Origin: Mycobacteriales bacterium
Lineage (GTDB): Bacteria; Actinomycetota; Actinomycetes; Mycobacteriales; Mycobacteriaceae
DNA length: 64,000 nucleotides
Direction: 5' to 3'
NCBI GenBank assembly: GCA_018376445.1
Contig: JAHABL010000003.1
Coordinates: 1-64,000, forward strand
Positions within the stretch are counted from its first letter, which is position 1, and each line of letters begins with the position of its first letter. The notes beneath the pieces were generated by a model. The model saw only the letters and a program-made list of their open reading frames with translations. It did not search any database and had not been told where the DNA came from. This document shows, one piece after another, positions 55,651-64,000 of this stretch. Made by a program: the position numbers and the translations under genes.

Positions 55651-58600
55651 CTACAGTCCGAGGCTTTCGCGACGCTCGGTAATATCGCGGGCGATCTTGC
55701 CCACTTCCGGCTCGTCGATCACCGACAGGTGGTCGCCCTTCAGTGGCACCACGGTGAGATCCTTCACGATCGTGCCCCAGCCGCCGTCCGGGTCAATGTG
55801 GGCGTAACGCGGCTCCAGCTCGATAGCGCCGTCATGCATCCGCTCTGCGCGGTACAAGGTGACGGGCACCTGCACGGATGCCCACGTCTCCATGTTCAGG
55901 TTGGCGAGCATGCGGTTATCGACGAAGGAGGCACGCTGGTGCTCGAGGACCGCCGCGGACACACCCGTGTTGGAGAGGTCGGCGGTGGCGGCCATCTGGG
56001 CGAAGAGCTTCATCATGCCGTCTTCACCCTGGGAGTCCAGAATGTCGTAGGGAACCTGGAAGTCCACCCCGTAGGTCTTCTTAATGAAGGCGGCGTAGCG
56101 CTCCCAGCGGGCGTGCAGTTCCTCGCGAGTACCGGGATCCGGCTCGGAGGGGCGCACCGTGTCGATGAGGAGGATGGCGGCAACGTCGTCACCTGCGGCG
56201 ATGAGCTGCTTGGCCACCTCGTAGGCGAGGGCGCCACCCAGCGACCAGCCACCCAGCGTGTACGGGCCTTCCGGCTGCACCTCCTTGATGGCGGGCAGGT
56301 ATTCGGCGGCGCGCTCTTCCAGCGGGCCTTCCACCCGCTCCAGGCCGAAGACCGGCATGTCGGCGGGGAGGTCAGCCACCAGCGCAGAGTACTGGGCGGT
56401 AGTGCCACCGGCCGGGTGGAAGAGGAAGAGTGCCTTATCGTGCTGGTCCTCCGGGAAGTCCCGCAGGGTGCGCACAAGACCCTCCACTTCCTTTTCGAGG
56501 AACGGGCGAATGATGTTGGCGAGCTGCTCAATGTTTGTCACATCCTGCAGCAGCACCGGGTCAATGTCGGAGCCGGTGCGCTCGGCTAGACGCTCGGCCA
56601 GCTTGGCGCGGGTATCGTCACCGATCTGCGGGAGGGGCCGCATGACGTCGCCGGCAGACTCGCCGGTGACGGTGGCCCAGGTGGAGAAGGCGAGGCGCTC
56701 GGAGGCGTCGCGCGGGGGCACGTCTGCGCCCGCACCGTTACCCTTGCCCTTGGCGCCGCCGGCAGCGTTCTCGTCGGCCTTCTTCTCGGCCAGCTTCTGG
56801 GCGGACACCTTGGAGGCTTCCTCATCGGAGAGGCCCTGCGACTGGGCGTCGCGCACATTGGAGATGTACTCGGCGACGTCACCAATGGTGGAGGAACGCA
56901 CCACCATGAGGTCCAGTTCGGGGATCTGGAACTGGTACTGGATGCGGTTCTTGATGCGGATGGCCATGAGCGAGTCGAGGCCCAGTTCCATCAGCGGCAG
57001 TTCGCTGGTGAGGTCCTCCGGGTTGTAGGCCAGGTTGGTGGCGACAATCTTGGTGAGGCGCTCCACCACGGTTTCGCCGGTGGTGGGATCGTAGAACTCG
57101 TTGTCCGTGTTGTGTTCTGCCAGGAAATCCTCGGGGCCGAACTCGTCCGAATCCTGCTTCTCAATGACGATGGCAGGCACCGCAGTGGAGTCCCCCACGG
57201 TGATGGTGGCGGAGGCCAGCGGGCGGGATTCGCCGTGCAGCTGGGTGAAGATCTCGATCTCGGCGCCACCCTCCTGCGGGTTGAGGATGGTGATGTAGCG
57301 GGCATCCGGCACATCCTCGCCCTCCAGCTGCCAGGAGGTGACGACGCCGTCATCACCGTAGCAGTATTCGGAGGCGGACTGAGCCAACATCTCCAGCTGC
57401 TTCACAGCCTTGTGCTGGGCCTTCCACACATGCTGGCCGGTGGGCAGCAGAACGTGCGCACCGGGCAGGTGGGAGTCGTTAGCACCGGGCAGGTGGGAGT
57501 CGTTAGCACCGGAAAGGCGGGCGCTGGTCCAGCAGTACTTGCGCTGGAATGCGGTGCGCGGCACATCCGCGTACTCCTGGGTGAGGGCCAGGTTGCGGAG
57601 GTTCGCGTGGTGGCCGGCGGCGGCCAGCTGGGCGATAGCACGAACCAGGGTGTTGGGCTCATATTCCTTGCGGCGCAGCGTGTAGAAGAGCTTCGCGTTG
57701 GGGATGTTGGCGGCGTAGGTGGCGGCGGCCACGGAGAGGATAGCCACCGGGTGGGCGGAGACCTCCATGAAGCAGGTGTGGCCGGCCTGGCAGGCCTGGC
57801 TGACAGCCTGGGTGAACCAGACGGAGTGGCGCATGCCTTTGGCGAAGTACTTGTAGTCGGTGGGGGTGTCGCCCACCTGGTACACGGCATCCTTGTCGAT
57901 GGAGGAGAAGAGGGTGCAGTGCAGCGGGCGCGGCTCGATGTCGGCGATCTCGCCGATGAGTTCGCCGATGAGCGGGGCCACCATGGAGGTGTGGCCGGCG
58001 CCGTTGACGCGCATCATGCGGGCGAACTTGCCGTGTTCGGTGGCGTAGTCCACGAAGGCCTGCACGTCGCGCTTCTTGCCGCCGACGGTGATCTGGGTGG
58101 GGGCGGCGTAGACGGCCGGCTCCACCGTGTCGAACGTGCCGGGGTTTTCGGCGATGAGCTGGGAGATTTCCTCGGCGGAGTATTCGACCAGCGCCATGCC
58201 ACCCTGCTCGTCCTCGGAGAGGGTCGCTTCGCCCTCGCCCAGCAGGCGGGAGCGGACGCAGATGACGCGGACGGCGTCGTCCAGGCTGAGGCCACCGGCA
58301 GCGTAGGCGGCGGCTACTTCACCCATGGAGTGGCCGATGACGGCGGCGGGCTGGCAGCCGAAGTAGGTGAGGGTGTCGGTGAGGGCTACCTGGATGGCGA
58401 AGATGCCGTCCTGGGCGGTTTCGGTGTCCCAGTTGAGGGCATCGGTGAGCATGATCTGCCGAATGTCCTTGCCGGACTCCTCCTTGATGAGGGCGGCAAC
58501 GTTATCGAGGGAGGCTGCGAAGATTCCGCCGAAGTCTCCCCGGAACTTGTCGGCAAGGTAGAGGCGCTTGCCCATCTTGCGGTGTTGGCCGCCGAAGCCG

Positions 58601-60786
58601 GAGTACACCCACACCGGACCTTCCAGGGCAACATGGTGGCCGGAGTAGACGTCCGGGGATTCGGTGCCTTCCGCGATGGCCTGCAGGCCGGCGATGGCGG
58701 AGTCCACGTCGGTGGCGACGACTTCCTTGCGGAAGCGACCAATGGAGCGGGTGGAGAGGGTGTGGGCGACGGCGGCAAGGTCGACGTCGCGGTTATCCTC
58801 CAGCCAGTCCGCCACATGCTTGGCGGTTTGGCGGGCACGGGTGGAGAGGGTGCCGGAGACGGGCAGCACGTAGGCGCGGGGTTCTTCCAGCTCCTCGAAC
58901 ATGGCGTTTTCGGCCTCCAGCTGGGCGCGCTCGGCGTCACTCAGCTCGGGCAGGTCGGCGGCAGCATCGGTTGCGGTCGCGGTGGCAGCATCAGCATCAG
59001 CATCAGCAGCGTCAGCGTCAACAGTGTCAGCGGCGGGTACGGTAGCAGCGCCATCCACAGCAGTCTCGGCAACGTCAGCAGCGGACCTGTCACCCTCCAC
59101 AGCTGCAGCGGGGGCAGCCGGGCCGGTGTATTCCTCCACCACAATATGGGCGTTGGTGCCACCGAAGCCGAAACCGGAGACGCCAGCCACCGCCTTACCG
59201 GAGTAGCGCGGCCACTCACGGTTCTCAGTGACGGGCTCCAGGTGGTCGCCCTCGAAGTTGATGTACGGGTTGGGGCCGGCGAAGTGCAGCATGGGCGGAA
59301 TGACGCCCTTTTCCATAGCCAACGCCAGCTTAATGAGGGAGGCGGCGCCAGCGGCCGACTCCATGTGGCCAAAGTTGGTCTTACAGGAGCCCAACAGCAG
59401 CGGCTTCTCTTCGTCGCGGCCGTAGCCCAACACCTTGCCCAGGGCGAGGGCTTCGATGGGGTCGCCCAGAATAGTGCCGGTGCCGTGTGCCTCCACATAG
59501 TCCACGTCCTGCGGGGTGATGTTGGCGTCGTGGTAGGCATCCACCAGCACCTCCATCTGCGCATCCGGGTTGGGGGCAGTGATGCCGTTAGAGCGGCCAT
59601 CCTGGTTGACAGCCGAACCCTTGATGACGGCGTAAATGTGGTCGCCGTCAGCCTCCGCATCCTGGAGTCGCTTCAGCAGAACCAGGCCGGCGCCGTCAGA
59701 GCGGGAAATGCCGTCGGCGTCGTTGGAGAAAGCCTTGATGTAGCCGTCCGGGGAGAGCACCGTCTCTAGGTCGGCAAAGGCAAGCTGGGTGCCGGGGGCG
59801 AGAATGAGGTTGATGCCGCCGGCCACAGCCAGGGAGCTTTCGCCCCGGCGGAGGGCCTGCACAGCCTGGTGGACGGCCACCAGGGAGGAGGAGCAGGCGG
59901 TGTCCATGGAGATGGAGGGGCCGCGGAAGTCGAAAGCGTAGGAGACGCGGTTGGCCAGAATCGAGGGGGACAGACCGGTCAGAGAGTAGGGGTGGAAGGC
60001 GGAGTAGTCGCTTTCCAGAATGCGGGCGTAGTCCTGGTTGGAGGCGCCGATGAACACGCCCACTTTATGGCCGCGCTGCTCGGAGATGGGCAGGTGGGCG
60101 TCCTCGAACACCTCGTAGGTGAGTTCCAGGAGCATACGCTGCTGGGGGTCCACCTGCTCGGCTTCGCGCGGGGAGATGGAGAAGAATTCGGGGTCGAAGT
60201 AGCGGATGTACTCGGACTTAATGTAGCCGCCGCGGGTGGGGGCTACGTTGACCTTGGCCTCAACGTCCTTGTCCTCCAGGAATTCCTGGTAGCGGTCGGC
60301 GGGACGGTCGGTGACGGCATCGACGCCGTCGTGAAGAAGTGTCCAGTACTGCTCGGGGGTGTTAGCGTCGCCGGGGAAGCGGGTGGCCACACCGATGATG
60401 GCGATGTCGGCGCCTTCGACGGTGGAGCGGTCGCGTACCTTCTGGTGGGTTTCGGCGGCGGGGTCGGAGTCGTCGAGGAGGAAGACTGCCAGTTTGTTCA
60501 CCGTGGGGTTCTGGTACACCACGGCGGCATTGATAGATTTACCGGTGAGATCTTCCAGCTGGCCGGCGAGTTCCAGAATGCTTCGGGAGGATAGACCGAA
60601 CTCCTCGAAGGGCTGGTCCGGGTTCACTTCCGAAACGGTAATGCTTACGTCGTTTGCAATCCATTCCCGCATCCAGGCAATGAGTTCAACAACCGTAAGG
60701 TCAGACTTCACAATAAATCTCGATTCTCTAGTGTTCGCCCACTGGATAGCTGGGCTGCGCTGCAGAAATCCTGGCACTCGTGCCAT
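55651..60786 (-). CDS. pks13: mycolic acid condensing polyketide synthase Pks13
   Basis: Condenses the FadD32-activated meromycolate with the AccD-derived carboxyacyl chain. 1711 aa. Order: N-terminal ACP with FGLSSRS (Ser about 67), KS from about 125 with TACSSS (Cys about 298) and His residues in EAHGTG and NFGHME. A low-complexity Ala/Asp linker follows near 590-620, then AT with GHSMGE (Ser about 820), second ACP with LGLDSLM (Ser about 1272), and thioesterase with GGWSLGG (Ser about 1515). The first 25 residues (MARVPGFLQ...) are unlike homologues; a GTG at 60711 (VKSDLTVVELIAW) is a good alternative start. Neither has a strong ribosome site. An 8-residue tandem repeat (GANDSHLP, twice) sits after the AT domain. 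Confidence 0.95.
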   Translation of the reverse strand: MARVPGFLQRSPAIQWANTRESRFIVKSDLTVVELIAWMREWIANDVSITVSEVNPDQPFEEFGLSSRSILELAGQLEDLTGKSINAAVVYQNPTVNKLAVFLLDDSDPAAETHQKVRDRSTVEGADIAIIGVATRFPGDANTPEQYWTLLHDGVDAVTDRPADRYQEFLEDKDVEAKVNVAPTRGGYIKSEYIRYFDPEFFSISPREAEQVDPQQRMLLELTYEVFEDAHLPISEQRGHKVGVFIGASNQDYARILESDYSAFHPYSLTGLSPSILANRVSYAFDFRGPSISMDTACSSSLVAVHQAVQALRRGESSLAVAGGINLILAPGTQLAFADLETVLSPDGYIKAFSNDADGISRSDGAGLVLLKRLQDAEADGDHIYAVIKGSAVNQDGRSNGITAPNPDAQMEVLVDAYHDANITPQDVDYVEAHGTGTILGDPIEALALGKVLGYGRDEEKPLLLGSCKTNFGHMESAAGAASLIKLALAMEKGVIPPMLHFAGPNPYINFEGDHLEPVTENREWPRYSGKAVAGVSGFGFGGTNAHIVVEEYTGPAAPAAAVEGDRSAADVAETAVDGAATVPAADTVDADAADADADAATATATDAAADLPELSDAERAQLEAENAMFEELEEPRAYVLPVSGTLSTRARQTAKHVADWLEDNRDVDLAAVAHTLSTRSIGRFRKEVVATDVDSAIAGLQAIAEGTESPDVYSGHHVALEGPVWVYSGFGGQHRKMGKRLYLADKFRGDFGGIFAASLDNVAALIKEESGKDIRQIMLTDALNWDTETAQDGIFAIQVALTDTLTYFGCQPAAVIGHSMGEVAAAYAAGGLSLDDAVRVICVRSRLLGEGEATLSEDEQGGMALVEYSAEEISQLIAENPGTFDTVEPAVYAAPTQITVGGKKRDVQAFVDYATEHGKFARMMRVNGAGHTSMVAPLIGELIGEIADIEPRPLHCTLFSSIDKDAVYQVGDTPTDYKYFAKGMRHSVWFTQAVSQACQAGHTCFMEVSAHPVAILSVAAATYAANIPNAKLFYTLRRKEYEPNTLVRAIAQLAAAGHHANLRNLALTQEYADVPRTAFQRKYCWTSARLSGANDSHLPGANDSHLPGAHVLLPTGQHVWKAQHKAVKQLEMLAQSASEYCYGDDGVVTSWQLEGEDVPDARYITILNPQEGGAEIEIFTQLHGESRPLASATITVGDSTAVPAIVIEKQDSDEFGPEDFLAEHNTDNEFYDPTTGETVVERLTKIVATNLAYNPEDLTSELPLMELGLDSLMAIRIKNRIQYQFQIPELDLMVVRSSTIGDVAEYISNVRDAQSQGLSDEEASKVSAQKLAEKKADENAAGGAKGKGNGAGADVPPRDASERLAFSTWATVTGESAGDVMRPLPQIGDDTRAKLAERLAERTGSDIDPVLLQDVTNIEQLANIIRPFLEKEVEGLVRTLRDFPEDQHDKALFLFHPAGGTTAQYSALVADLPADMPVFGLERVEGPLEERAAEYLPAIKEVQPEGPYTLGGWSLGGALAYEVAKQLIAAGDDVAAILLIDTVRPSEPDPGTREELHARWERYAAFIKKTYGVDFQVPYDILDSQGEDGMMKLFAQMAATADLSNTGVSAAVLEHQRASFVDNRMLANLNMETWASVQVPVTLYRAERMHDGAIELEPRYAHIDPDGGWGTIVKDLTVVPLKGDHLSVIDEPEVGKIARDITERRESLGL
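57458..57512. repeat. 24-bp perfect tandem repeat inside pks13
   Basis: Unit 57458-57481 is repeated exactly at 57482-57505, with seven bases of a third copy. It keeps the frame and encodes GANDSHLP twice in the linker downstream of the AT domain. Such a repeat can change copy number between strains. Confidence 0.85.
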
Positions 60787-61050
60787 TCTGTGGAGATAAA
60801 CTGTCTTAACATTTTCTCCGATGGTGTTCGACCGGTAGTCGAGCCATCTCAGCGTCGTATTTCACACAAGGTGTTAGTAACTGGTGTCCGCATGGGCACA
60901 ATCGAAATACCCACAGTCTTATTAATTCTACTGGACAGTACGCGTGCCACAAACTAACTTCGGTTCACGTCGCGCTGTCCGCTACACCACACTGGAACTG
61001 TTCAATTATGGAGGGCGTCTGCACCTGCACCGGCGCCAGAAACGCCTGAA

Positions 61051-61097
61051 GCGGCAGTGCCTCGGCACCCTTCACCAGGGCCCAGACGCACTGCCGC
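61051..61097. other. inverted repeat in the pks13-fadD32 gap
   Basis: GCGGCAGTGC (61051-61060) and GCACTGCCGC (61088-61097) are a perfect 10-base inverted repeat with a 27-base spacer, just beyond the fadD32 stop. It could slow or end transcription from fadD32. The rest of the 365-base gap (60787-61151) shows no gene. Confidence 0.5.
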
Positions 61098-61151
61098 ACA
61101 GAGCAATTAGGTCACAGTCATAGCGGCTACGAGCCTACTGACCGTCACAGC

Positions 61152-63065
61152 CTAGAAGCGGGCGCTCAGAGAGTCGCTCTCGTACGCATTGCGGCACTCC
61201 AGACGCTTAATCTTCTGGGTGGGGGTACGCGGGATAGCACCCTGCTCCACCACCCGGAAGTCCGCCAGCTGCACACCGTGACGGCGAGCCACCAGGGTAC
61301 GCACCGCGCCGAGCGCCTCCTCGAAGTCTTCCACCTCGTTATCGGGGTTGACTTCGGCCACAACAACCAGCTGCTCACCCTTGGTATCGGGGGCGATCAC
61401 ACGGCCAGTGCGGTGGGACGCAGACTCCAGCAGGTCGGCAGCGTTGACGGAGAAGGCGGCAATGGTGTTGGGCAGGAACTTGCCGGCACCCGCCATCACC
61501 ACGGTCTCTTCAATGTCGGTGGCGACATGGTTGCGGCCATCCACAATGACGAGATCCTTCACGCGGCCGGTGATGAACAGCTGGCCATTGTAGTAGGCGC
61601 CGCAGTCGCCGGTACGTAGCCACTTAGCGTCCTTATCCACCTTCTGGCCGAAGCGGATGGTGTGGGTGAGGTCGTCGTCGAGGGTCTCCACCAACTCATT
61701 GTTGAAGGTCTCGGCGCTTTCCTCGGGGCGGTTCCAGTAGCCGGAGGCCAGGTTCGGGCCGGAAATCCAGATCTCACCAATGGTGCCGTCGGGGACCTCA
61801 GAACCGCGACCCAGGTACTCTTCGTTCTCGTCGAACTCAGTGCGGACGATGACGGCGTACTCATTACGCAGCGGGCCACCAACGCCCACCTGGGACAGAC
61901 CCTTGTCCTCCTCGCCCGGCGCAACCTCGACGAACTTGCCCTCGGCCAGCTCGTAGCCGTCAACCTTGGCGATGAAAGTGGGCACCTCGGGCTCGGGGGC
62001 GGCGGCACCAGCAGTGGTTTCCGACATACCGTAGGAGGCGCGCATAGCGTTGTCGTGCAGTCCGTAGGGCTTGAAGGTGGCGTTGAAGAAGTCCACGGTG
62101 CCCTGGGTGACGGATTCGGAGCCGTTCATGAGGCCAACGACCTTGGACAGGTCGAGAGACTGGCCCTCTTCCGGCTTGCCGCGGGCGGCGGCCAGGCCGA
62201 AGGCGAAGTCGGGGCCGGAGGAGAAGACGTCCTCGCCGTCAATGGACTGGAGGGCGTTCACCCAGCGGGAGGGCTGCTGCAGGAAGGCAGCGGGCTCCAT
62301 GATGTCGATGCTGGTGTAGGACACCGGGGCAGCGAACAGGTAGATGAGGGACATGGAGTGGAAGATCGGAATCCAGTTAACGCCACGGGTGTGCGGCTTG
62401 AGGCCGATGGTGCGCATAATCTGCACGACATTGACCAGGGCAGCACGGTGGCTGATCTTGGCGGCAGTGGGGCGGCGGGTGGAGCCGGAGGAGTACTGCA
62501 GGTAGGCGATGTCCTCGGGGTCGAGCTCGGGGTCAACCCAGGAGGCAGCCATCTCGTCCTCGATGCCTTCGACGGCGATGATGCGCGGCTTGTCCTCCAC
62601 GTGGACGTTCTTGAGGAACTGGCGGACGGAGCCAGCCACCTTGGCGTCGGTGAGGATGACCTTGGGCTGAGCGTCGGTGAGGATAGCCTCCAGGTAGCCG
62701 GCGTGGGCGGGCTCGGTAGGGCTGAAGGCGGGGATGGCGATCTGGCCACCAAAGAAGGGGGCGAAGAAGCCGGTGATGTAGTCCAGGTTCTGGGACATCA
62801 TGACGACGACGCGGTCGCCGCGCTCGCAGAGCTGCTGGAGGCGGGCGGCGATGGCCTTGGCGCGGGTAGTGAAGGAAATCCAGGTGAGGGCTTCCGGGGT
62901 GGGGTTCGGGTCGCGGAGGTAGTCGAAGAACCGGTAGATGGGGTAATCTTCCGCCTCTCCAGCCAGGATCTGGGCGACGCGCTGCTCGGCGATAGCCGGG
63001 AACGAGGTCAGGACAGAAGTATCGATAGTGGTGCCACGGAAGAGCGGCTCTACCTCAAAGGACAT
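61152..63065 (-). CDS. fadD32: long-chain fatty-acid AMP ligase FadD32
   Basis: Activates the meromycolic acid as acyl-AMP and loads it on Pks13. 637 aa, as in mycobacteria. The adenylation motif is YLQYSSGSTRRPTAAKISH, then GVNWIPIFHSMSL, the YGMSETT region and LRTGDCGAYYNGQLFITGRV with KDLVIVDGRNH near the C-terminal subdomain. AAGGAAGG precedes the ATG. Unlike M. tuberculosis, a 365-base gap separates it from pks13, so the two may have separate promoters. Confidence 0.93.
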   Translation of the reverse strand: MSFEVEPLFRGTTIDTSVLTSFPAIAEQRVAQILAGEAEDYPIYRFFDYLRDPNPTPEALTWISFTTRAKAIAARLQQLCERGDRVVVMMSQNLDYITGFFAPFFGGQIAIPAFSPTEPAHAGYLEAILTDAQPKVILTDAKVAGSVRQFLKNVHVEDKPRIIAVEGIEDEMAASWVDPELDPEDIAYLQYSSGSTRRPTAAKISHRAALVNVVQIMRTIGLKPHTRGVNWIPIFHSMSLIYLFAAPVSYTSIDIMEPAAFLQQPSRWVNALQSIDGEDVFSSGPDFAFGLAAARGKPEEGQSLDLSKVVGLMNGSESVTQGTVDFFNATFKPYGLHDNAMRASYGMSETTAGAAAPEPEVPTFIAKVDGYELAEGKFVEVAPGEEDKGLSQVGVGGPLRNEYAVIVRTEFDENEEYLGRGSEVPDGTIGEIWISGPNLASGYWNRPEESAETFNNELVETLDDDLTHTIRFGQKVDKDAKWLRTGDCGAYYNGQLFITGRVKDLVIVDGRNHVATDIEETVVMAGAGKFLPNTIAAFSVNAADLLESASHRTGRVIAPDTKGEQLVVVAEVNPDNEVEDFEEALGAVRTLVARRHGVQLADFRVVEQGAIPRTPTQKIKRLECRNAYESDSLSARF

Positions 63066-63139
63066 GCGTAACCTTCCTTAGGAGTTCTGCGATTTCGCGT
63101 TATCACGAGGTTTATCGGACAAGGCTGGAAAAACGTTAC

Positions 63140-63184
63140 ACACGCCCTGCGAAAATCACTGAGAGAAATTTCCGCAGGGCGTGT
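63140..63184. promoter_or_regulatory. long inverted repeat upstream of fadD32
   Basis: ACACGCCCTGCG (63140-63151) pairs perfectly with CGCAGGGCGTGT (63173-63184), extended inward by GAAA/TTTC with one bulge. It lies 75 bases before fadD32, after the DUF732-like gene. It may end that upstream transcript or act as a leader hairpin. A 16-base direct repeat, GGCAGTGCCTGCGCGC, follows at 63206 and 63262. Confidence 0.6.
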
Positions 63185-63309
63185 ACGAGGGGTATACGCG
63201 CTAGTGGCAGTGCCTGCGCGCCGGCGACGTCGCGGGTACTGGCGGCGGGAAGGGTGCTGAGGGCAGTGCCTGCGCGCTGGTGAGGGGGCTGGTTCTGATG
63301 GGGGCGGCG

Positions 63310-64000
63310 CTACTGTCGCTTCTGGAGAGACTTGCACAGGTGCTTGTCGGAGGCCCCGTAAAGAACCTTCTTGGCCTTAGCCTTAGTCACGCCCGGCGTC
63401 ACCTGCACTAGGGATTCCAGCATGACATCCTGGACCTCGTCGGTCCTATGGTCGTTCGACTTTTTCGCCTGGCAGTGCATGTAGCCCATACCGAGCAGAG
63501 CCGTTTCCATGCCATCCTTCACCGGAATGCCACCCTTCTTCAAAGCCGCAAAGTAGGCTTTCGCGTTGGGGTCCGAGTTCGGGTCCATAGCGAGACCAGA
63601 CAGGTCGGGGGTGACGGCTTTATCGCCGGTGAGTGCCTCCGCATCCGGGGCGGAGGTGCGGTTCTCCCCGGCAACTGTGGTGCTGGTGATGGCGGTGACG
63701 GTGGACGCGGCGTTATTCGACGAGCTTTGCTGGCTGGCGACAGCAGCGATCACGATAATAAGCACCAGTACAATAGCGCCGATGATGAGGTAGGTGCGCT
63801 TGTTGGCGAGGGCACCTGAGCCAAAGAAAGCGACGAGGCCCTTCCGCTTACCGCCCTGTGCTTTGGGAGACTGCGGGTTAACAGACCGGGGGTTAGAAGA
63901 CTGTGCAGCACCCCGCTGGGCACCGCCACCCTGAACTTGCCCGCGGAATCCAGACACGCGCTGAGCTGGGCCACGCTGGCCGGCACCACCACGCGTAGCG
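63310..64000 (-). CDS. membrane-anchored DUF732-like protein (partial at right edge)
   Basis: A Gln/Arg/Gly/Pro-rich cytosolic part, one helix (TYLIIGAIVLVLIIVIAAVA), a Ser/Thr linker and an outside domain. The domain contains AYFAALKKGGIPVKDG, GMGYMHCQAK and KHLCKSL, the two-Cys layout of DUF732. The frame stays open to the window edge with the same composition (GGAGQRGPAQR), so I treat it as cut off. A GTG at 63957 is the only start seen inside and would give 215 aa. It shares its domain with the lipoprotein at 49906 and lies upstream of fadD32. Confidence 0.65.
   Translation of the reverse strand, partial: ATRGGAGQRGPAQRVSGFRGQVQGGGAQRGAAQSSNPRSVNPQSPKAQGGKRKGLVAFFGSGALANKRTYLIIGAIVLVLIIVIAAVASQQSSSNNAASTVTAITSTTVAGENRTSAPDAEALTGDKAVTPDLSGLAMDPNSDPNAKAYFAALKKGGIPVKDGMETALLGMGYMHCQAKKSNDHRTDEVQDVMLESLVQVTPGVTKAKAKKVLYGASDKHLCKSLQKRQ

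Noticed and set aside
57112..59769. 885-aa open frame on the plus strand inside pks13
   Set aside because: It is the complement of a recognised synthase gene, with low-complexity Gly/Val-rich translation and no domains.
1..64000. tRNA or rRNA genes
   Set aside because: No T-arm-like GGTTCGAATCC sequences with matching stems, and no rRNA-like blocks, were seen by eye.

Overview
The window looks like a chromosomal segment of a mycolic-acid-type actinobacterium (order Mycobacteriales/Corynebacteriales). It carries a near-complete set of arabinogalactan and mycolate genes: Wzm/Wzt galactan-precursor exporter, GlfT1, GlfT2, GtrA, DprE1, DprE2, AftA, two Emb arabinosyltransferases, UbiA, AccD4, Pks13, FadD32, two mycolyltransferases and a cutinase-like hydrolase. 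Gene content resembles the Rv3781-Rv3808c region of Mycobacterium tuberculosis, but order and spacing differ and there is much accessory DNA. A small, host-associated genus such as Lawsonella would fit; that is a guess, because no 16S rRNA gene lies in the window.

Layout. 0.1-2.7 kb: secreted lipase and a quinone oxidoreductase. 2.8-13 kb: galactan block (wzm-wzt-glfT1 on +; ferric-reductase-like flavoprotein, polysaccharide pyruvyl transferase, GtrA on -; a lipoprotein on +; glfT2 on -). 13-16.3 kb: a two-gene operon of an SDR and a 3-ketosteroid-dehydrogenase-like flavoprotein. 16.3-19.4 kb: a tandem pair of related secreted, C-terminally anchored surface proteins. 19.5-22.2 kb: an SDR, a small membrane protein that may be frameshifted, and a GT-C-type glycosyltransferase. 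22.5-29.7 kb: dprE1-dprE2 flanked by two related glycine/alanine-rich hydrophobic proteins (1146 and 373 aa). 30-36.5 kb: aftA, a small secreted protein, and an EmbB-like gene.

36.6-43.7 kb is an accessory island between the two emb genes. It holds a doubly frameshifted DoxX-like pseudogene, a tandem family of secreted proteins with one recently duplicated truncated copy, three overlapping genes for small anchored two-cysteine proteins, relics of a HigA antitoxin and a serine recombinase, and a Fic protein whose motif has Gln in place of the catalytic His. 43.8-47.2 kb: EmbC-like gene. 47.2-64 kb, mostly on -: accD4, cutinase-like, DUF732-like lipoprotein, mycolyltransferase with LGFP repeats, second mycolyltransferase, then on + a secreted protein behind a DtxR/IdeR-type iron box, then ubiA, pks13, fadD32 and a membrane-anchored DUF732-like protein running off the right end.

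How the genes work together. UbiA, DprE1 and DprE2 supply decaprenylphosphoryl-arabinose. GlfT1 and GlfT2 build galactan on a lipid carrier, and Wzm/Wzt probably move it out. AftA and the Emb proteins add arabinan. FadD32, AccD4 and Pks13 make the mycolate, which the mycolyltransferases attach to the wall.

The most unusual signal is that both glycine-rich proteins beside dprE1-dprE2 end in D(Y/F)ALAA, the same terminus as the actinobacterial tmRNA (ssrA) degradation tag. They also share an N-terminal module. I saw no tRNA, rRNA, CRISPR array or intact insertion sequence, but this was by eye.
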